DNA from: an uncultured Eubacteriales bacterium
Lineage (GTDB): Bacteria; Bacillota; Clostridia; Oscillospirales; Oscillospiraceae
NCBI GenBank assembly: GCA_900544295.1
Contig: UQUO01000048.1
Location: forward strand, 1-15,462
Direction of reading: 5' to 3'
Length of the DNA stretch: 15,462 nt
Below are positions 13,262-15,462 of the stretch, in pieces. The notes under the pieces were generated by a model. That model made no database searches and was not told the origin of the DNA. It saw only the letters and a list, made by a program, of their open reading frames with translations. The position numbers and the translations under genes are program-made. Numbering within the stretch: position 1 is the first letter of the stretch; every line of letters starts with the position of its first letter.

Positions 13262-14136
13262 CAGCCGAGCACGGCGGCGGCGAGGGCGGCGCGCACGGCG
13301 GGATATATGGCGCCGAAGTCGGCCCAGGGCAGGGGATTTTCGCCCAGGCCGCACTCGATGGTGTAGCCGGGGCGGTCATAGTCGAGGATGAACCAGTCCT
13401 TGTAGCCCGCGTAGCCGGAGGCGTAGGGCGTATCCTCCAGCGCGTAGCCGGAGGCATCGGCCATGGCGCGGCCGCAGGCCTCCGCACCGGGCGGTTCAAG
13501 GTCGAGATATTTCCAGTAGATGACCTCACCCTGCGTGTGCAGGGCTATGACGAGCTCCGGCGAGATGCGGCGGGTCAGGCGGTAGAGCGCCCGGGCCTCC
13601 GGCGCGCAGAGCGGGGCCGCGCCCACGTAGTCCCGCGGGGCCGGACCCGTCCAGCCGGCGGCGAACTTTATCTTCTTCGCCTCCCCCCAGCCCGCGGGGT
13701 ACTGGAGGTTCAGGTCCACGCCGCGCAGGTTCGCCTTCCAGCCGTCCGGGAAGGGGATGTCGGGGTATTTTTCCGCGATGCGCCGCGCGTTTTCAAAAAG
13801 CGGGCCGGAGGCGAGCTCCCCCGTCACGAGCCGCGCCCCGTCCGGGTTCACCAGCGGCGCGAAAAAGACCCGCGTCCCGTCCAGCGCCCCGGGCCAGACC
13901 CCGGCCGCGAGCTCCCCGGCAAAGCGCAGCAGCAGCGGGGCCGTTATCCACTCGTTGGCGTGGTGCGCCGCCGTCAAGAGCAGCCTCCGCCTCCCCCGAC
14001 CCAGCGCAAAGAAGCGCAGCGCCGCGCCCGCGACGCTCCGCCCGTAGGTGCCCGCCGAGCCGTTAGGCCCGGACGAGGCCGTCCGGAGCAGCTCCCGCCC
14101 CAGCTCCGAGGGGCTCCAGTCCTGCGAATTTTTCAT
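13258..14136 (-). CDS. M14-family zinc metallopeptidase, probable gamma-D-glutamyl-diamino acid endopeptidase
   Basis: A 292-residue zinc peptidase of the M14 carboxypeptidase family, resembling the group that cleaves gamma-D-Glu-diaminopimelate bonds in peptidoglycan peptides. The zinc ligands are H59 and E62 in AAHHANEWITAPLLL and the later histidine in ALHTQGEVIYWKYLD. The substrate-binding segment GVDLNLQYPAGW replaces the DLNRNF of animal enzymes. The catalytic glutamate lies in YTIECGLGENPLPW. There is no signal peptide and no LysM domain, so it may act inside the cell on recycled wall peptides or in the forespore. I chose ATG at 14134-14136, preceded by AAAGGAAAA; the longer upstream frame is unlike any M14 protein and overlaps spoIVB on the other strand. 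It is divergent from spoIVB. Confidence 0.87.
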   Translation of the reverse strand: MKNSQDWSPSELGRELLRTASSGPNGSAGTYGRSVAGAALRFFALGRGRRRLLLTAAHHANEWITAPLLLRFAGELAAGVWPGALDGTRVFFAPLVNPDGARLVTGELASGPLFENARRIAEKYPDIPFPDGWKANLRGVDLNLQYPAGWGEAKKIKFAAGWTGPAPRDYVGAAPLCAPEARALYRLTRRISPELVIALHTQGEVIYWKYLDLEPPGAEACGRAMADASGYALEDTPYASGYAGYKDWFILDYDRPGYTIECGLGENPLPWADFGAIYPAVRAALAAAVLGC

Positions 14137-14161
14137 GGCATGATTTTCCTTTCGCTCAAAC

Positions 14162-14197
14162 TTCCCACGTTGTAATGGTATCTCGCCGAGGTGGGAA
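14162..14197. promoter_or_regulatory. Inverted repeat in the leader of the M14 peptidase gene
   Basis: TTCCCAC (14162-14168) and GTGGGAA (14191-14197) form a 7-bp inverted repeat. A smaller CTCG-cc-GAG element is nested between them. It lies 26-61 bases before the M14 start and could be an operator or leader hairpin; nothing shows which. Confidence 0.3.
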
Positions 14198-14322
14198 TGA
14201 TGCATGAAAAAACCGCCTTTATTTTTGGAGGGCCGGAGCATAATGATAGAGCCGGAAGCGTCGGGGAAAATTGCAAAAATTTCCGCGCGCGGCAGAAAAG
14301 AGCGGGGGGAGATAAGAAAGAG

Positions 14323-15348
14323 ATGGAAAAGACGAGAAGGATATGCCCTCGGGCGGCGCTTTGCCTGCTGCTGGCGCTGACGCTGCTGGCGGCGCCGGCG
14401 CTGGCCGAGGGCACGCGGCAGCTGGTGCCGGTGGGGCGCACGGTGGGCATAGAGGCGGCGACGGAAGGTCTGCTGGTGGTCTCGCTCTCCGAGGTGGAGA
14501 CGGCGGAGGGCAAGCGGAGCCCGGCCGCGGAATGCGGCATACAGCCCGGGGATATCATAGTCCGCCTGGGCGGCTGTGAGGTCGGCACCTCGGCGGAGTT
14601 CGCGCAGGCCGCGGCGGGGCTGGACGGCTCGCCTGTGGCGGTGCAGCTCCTGCGCGGGGAGCAGCTCATCCAGTACACGCTGACGCCGGCGCTCTCGGCG
14701 GAGGAGAACTGCTGGCGGCTGGGGCTCTGGCTGAGGGACGGCATCGCGGGCATAGGCACCGTGACCTTTTACGACCCTGAGACGGGACTCTTCGGGGCGC
14801 TGGGCCACAGCATCAACGACGCTGACACGGGCGTCCTGCTGCCGCTGGGCGAGGGCTATATAACGCCTGCGACGGTGTCGGACGTCCTGCGGGGCGAAAA
14901 GGGTCGCGCGGGCGAGCTGCACGGGGCCTTTGACGAGAACTCACGCCTGGGCAGTCTGGAGCGGAACACGCCGGAGGGCATATTCGGCACAGTGACGGGC
15001 GGCTTTGAAGGCACGCCCCTGCCTGCGGCGGAGGACGCCGAGATAGAAAACGGCCCGGCGACGATCCTGGCGAACGTGGCGGGCAGCGAGGTGCGGGAGT
15101 ACGCCGTGGAGATCTCCCGCGCGCAGAGCGGCGGGCGGCTGCTGGTGACGGTGACGGACCCGGCGCTGCTGGAGGCCACGGGCGGGATAGTCCAGGGCAT
15201 GTCCGGCAGCCCGATAATCCAGAACGGCAAGCTGGTGGGCGCTGTGACGCACGTGCTCATCTCAGACCCGACGCGGGGCTACGGCATCACGATAAGCTCC
15301 ATGCTCCGCGCGGCCGAAGCGGCCCAGACCATGGCCATCGCCGCATAA
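14323..15348 (+). CDS. spoIVB: SpoIVB serine peptidase (S55), sporulation signalling protease
   Basis: In Bacillus, SpoIVB is made in the forespore, secreted across the inner forespore membrane, and triggers SpoIVFB-dependent processing of pro-sigma K. This 341-residue homologue has an N-terminal signal or anchor helix (MEKTRRICPRAALCLLLALT, cleavable after ALAEG-like sequence). A PDZ domain spans about 50-125 (AAECGIQPGDIIVRLGG), and the S55 domain occupies the rest. The triad is visible as H162 in FGALGHSINDADTG, D279 in VTDPALLEATGG and S294 in VQGMSGSPIIQNG; the D-to-S distance of 15 equals that of the Bacillus enzyme. It is shorter than the roughly 425 residues of Bacillus, mainly in the N-terminal part. 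The ATG at 14323 is preceded by a GGGGGGAG site about 12 bases upstream. It implies an endospore-forming lineage. Confidence 0.93.
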   Translation: MEKTRRICPRAALCLLLALTLLAAPALAEGTRQLVPVGRTVGIEAATEGLLVVSLSEVETAEGKRSPAAECGIQPGDIIVRLGGCEVGTSAEFAQAAAGLDGSPVAVQLLRGEQLIQYTLTPALSAEENCWRLGLWLRDGIAGIGTVTFYDPETGLFGALGHSINDADTGVLLPLGEGYITPATVSDVLRGEKGRAGELHGAFDENSRLGSLERNTPEGIFGTVTGGFEGTPLPAAEDAEIENGPATILANVAGSEVREYAVEISRAQSGGRLLVTVTDPALLEATGGIVQGMSGSPIIQNGKLVGAVTHVLISDPTRGYGITISSMLRAAEAAQTMAIAA

Positions 15349-15352
15349 GCCC

Positions 15353-15385
15353 GCCCCCGCCGCCCAACTGGGCGGCGGGGGCTTT
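15353..15385 (+). terminator. Intrinsic terminator of spoIVB
   Basis: GCCCCCGCCGCCC (15353-15365), loop AACT, then its perfect complement (15370-15382): a 13-bp stem followed by TTTC. It starts five bases after the TAA stop. Confidence 0.85.
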
Positions 15386-15421
15386 CAGGCAGGCGCAAGT
15401 CCAGCCATTTAAAAGTTTTTT

Positions 15422-15462
15422 GCCCCGCTTTTTTACAAAAAAGCGGGCGGGGTCCAGGGGCG
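15422..15462 (+). repeat. Multi-hairpin intergenic repeat, copy 3 (right end cut)
   Basis: This begins with the A/T hairpin CCCGCTTTTTT-AC-AAAAAAGCGGG (15424-15447), matching the start of the copy at 3823-3970. It continues into 17 bases (15446-15462) identical to bases 1-17 of the window, where it is cut. Its polarity relative to spoIVB is the same as that of copy 2 relative to the FMN gene: A/T hairpin first, downstream of the stop. Confidence 0.75.

Noticed and set aside
1..15462. Small circular replicon, suggested by the identical 17-base ends
   Set aside because: The genes are chromosomal housekeeping and sporulation genes with no replication or mobilisation gene; the ends lie in a repeat that also occurs at 3823-3970.

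Overview
The window (15,462 bp, GC-rich throughout, 13 protein-coding genes) looks like ordinary chromosome from a high-GC member of the Clostridia, most likely Oscillospiraceae-like. The grounds are protein resemblance (proBA, a lysine L-box, an NhaC-family protein of Firmicute type), a sporulation gene (spoIVB) with an intact catalytic triad, strong Shine-Dalgarno sequences in front of TTG and GTG starts, and GC-rich intergenic hairpin repeats. The organism is inferred; no rRNA is present. I see no tRNA, CRISPR array, transposase or phage gene.

Layout. 1-311: no gene; a copy of a multi-hairpin intergenic repeat plus two smaller hairpins. 312-2677 (minus): proB-proA, proline synthesis, with a 4-bp overlap and a sigma-A-type promoter. 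2796-3806 (plus): cytosolic L-asparaginase, divergent from proB. 3807-3997: a second repeat copy between convergent genes. 3998-6098 (minus): an NhaC-family membrane protein followed by an FMN-dependent alpha-hydroxy-acid oxidoreductase, overlapping by 11 bp. 6175-8780 (minus): a complete polar amino acid ABC importer (binding lipoprotein, permease, ATPase) behind a textbook lysine riboswitch, an intrinsic terminator and a consensus promoter (8853-9128), so the importer very probably carries lysine. 9244-11040 (plus): Na/Pi cotransporter with a PhoU-like tail. 11114-12280 (minus): CDF metal exporter with a manganese-type site. 12362-13189 (minus): Mrp/Nbp35-type Fe-S P-loop ATPase. 13258-14136 (minus): M14 zinc peptidase of the peptidoglycan-peptide type. 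14323-15348 (plus): SpoIVB. 15349-15462: a strong terminator and the start of a third repeat copy, cut by the window end.

How it fits together. The left half is amino acid metabolism and transport: proline synthesis, asparagine breakdown and lysine uptake under lysine control. The NhaC-family gene lies directly downstream of the lysine operon on the same strand; NhaC-family proteins have been proposed as lysine carriers in other Firmicutes, so it may belong to the same regulon. The right half is phosphate and metal traffic, Fe-S handling, wall-peptide hydrolysis and sporulation.

The most unusual observations are: (1) the NhaC-family protein appears to lack three internal blocks compared with relatives I remember, all in frame; (2) a roughly 150-bp intergenic element with 3-4 hairpins occurs at least three times, and two copies differ by compensatory base-pair changes; (3) both window ends lie at the same point in that element; (4) the FMN oxidoreductase carries an N-terminal four-cysteine cluster.
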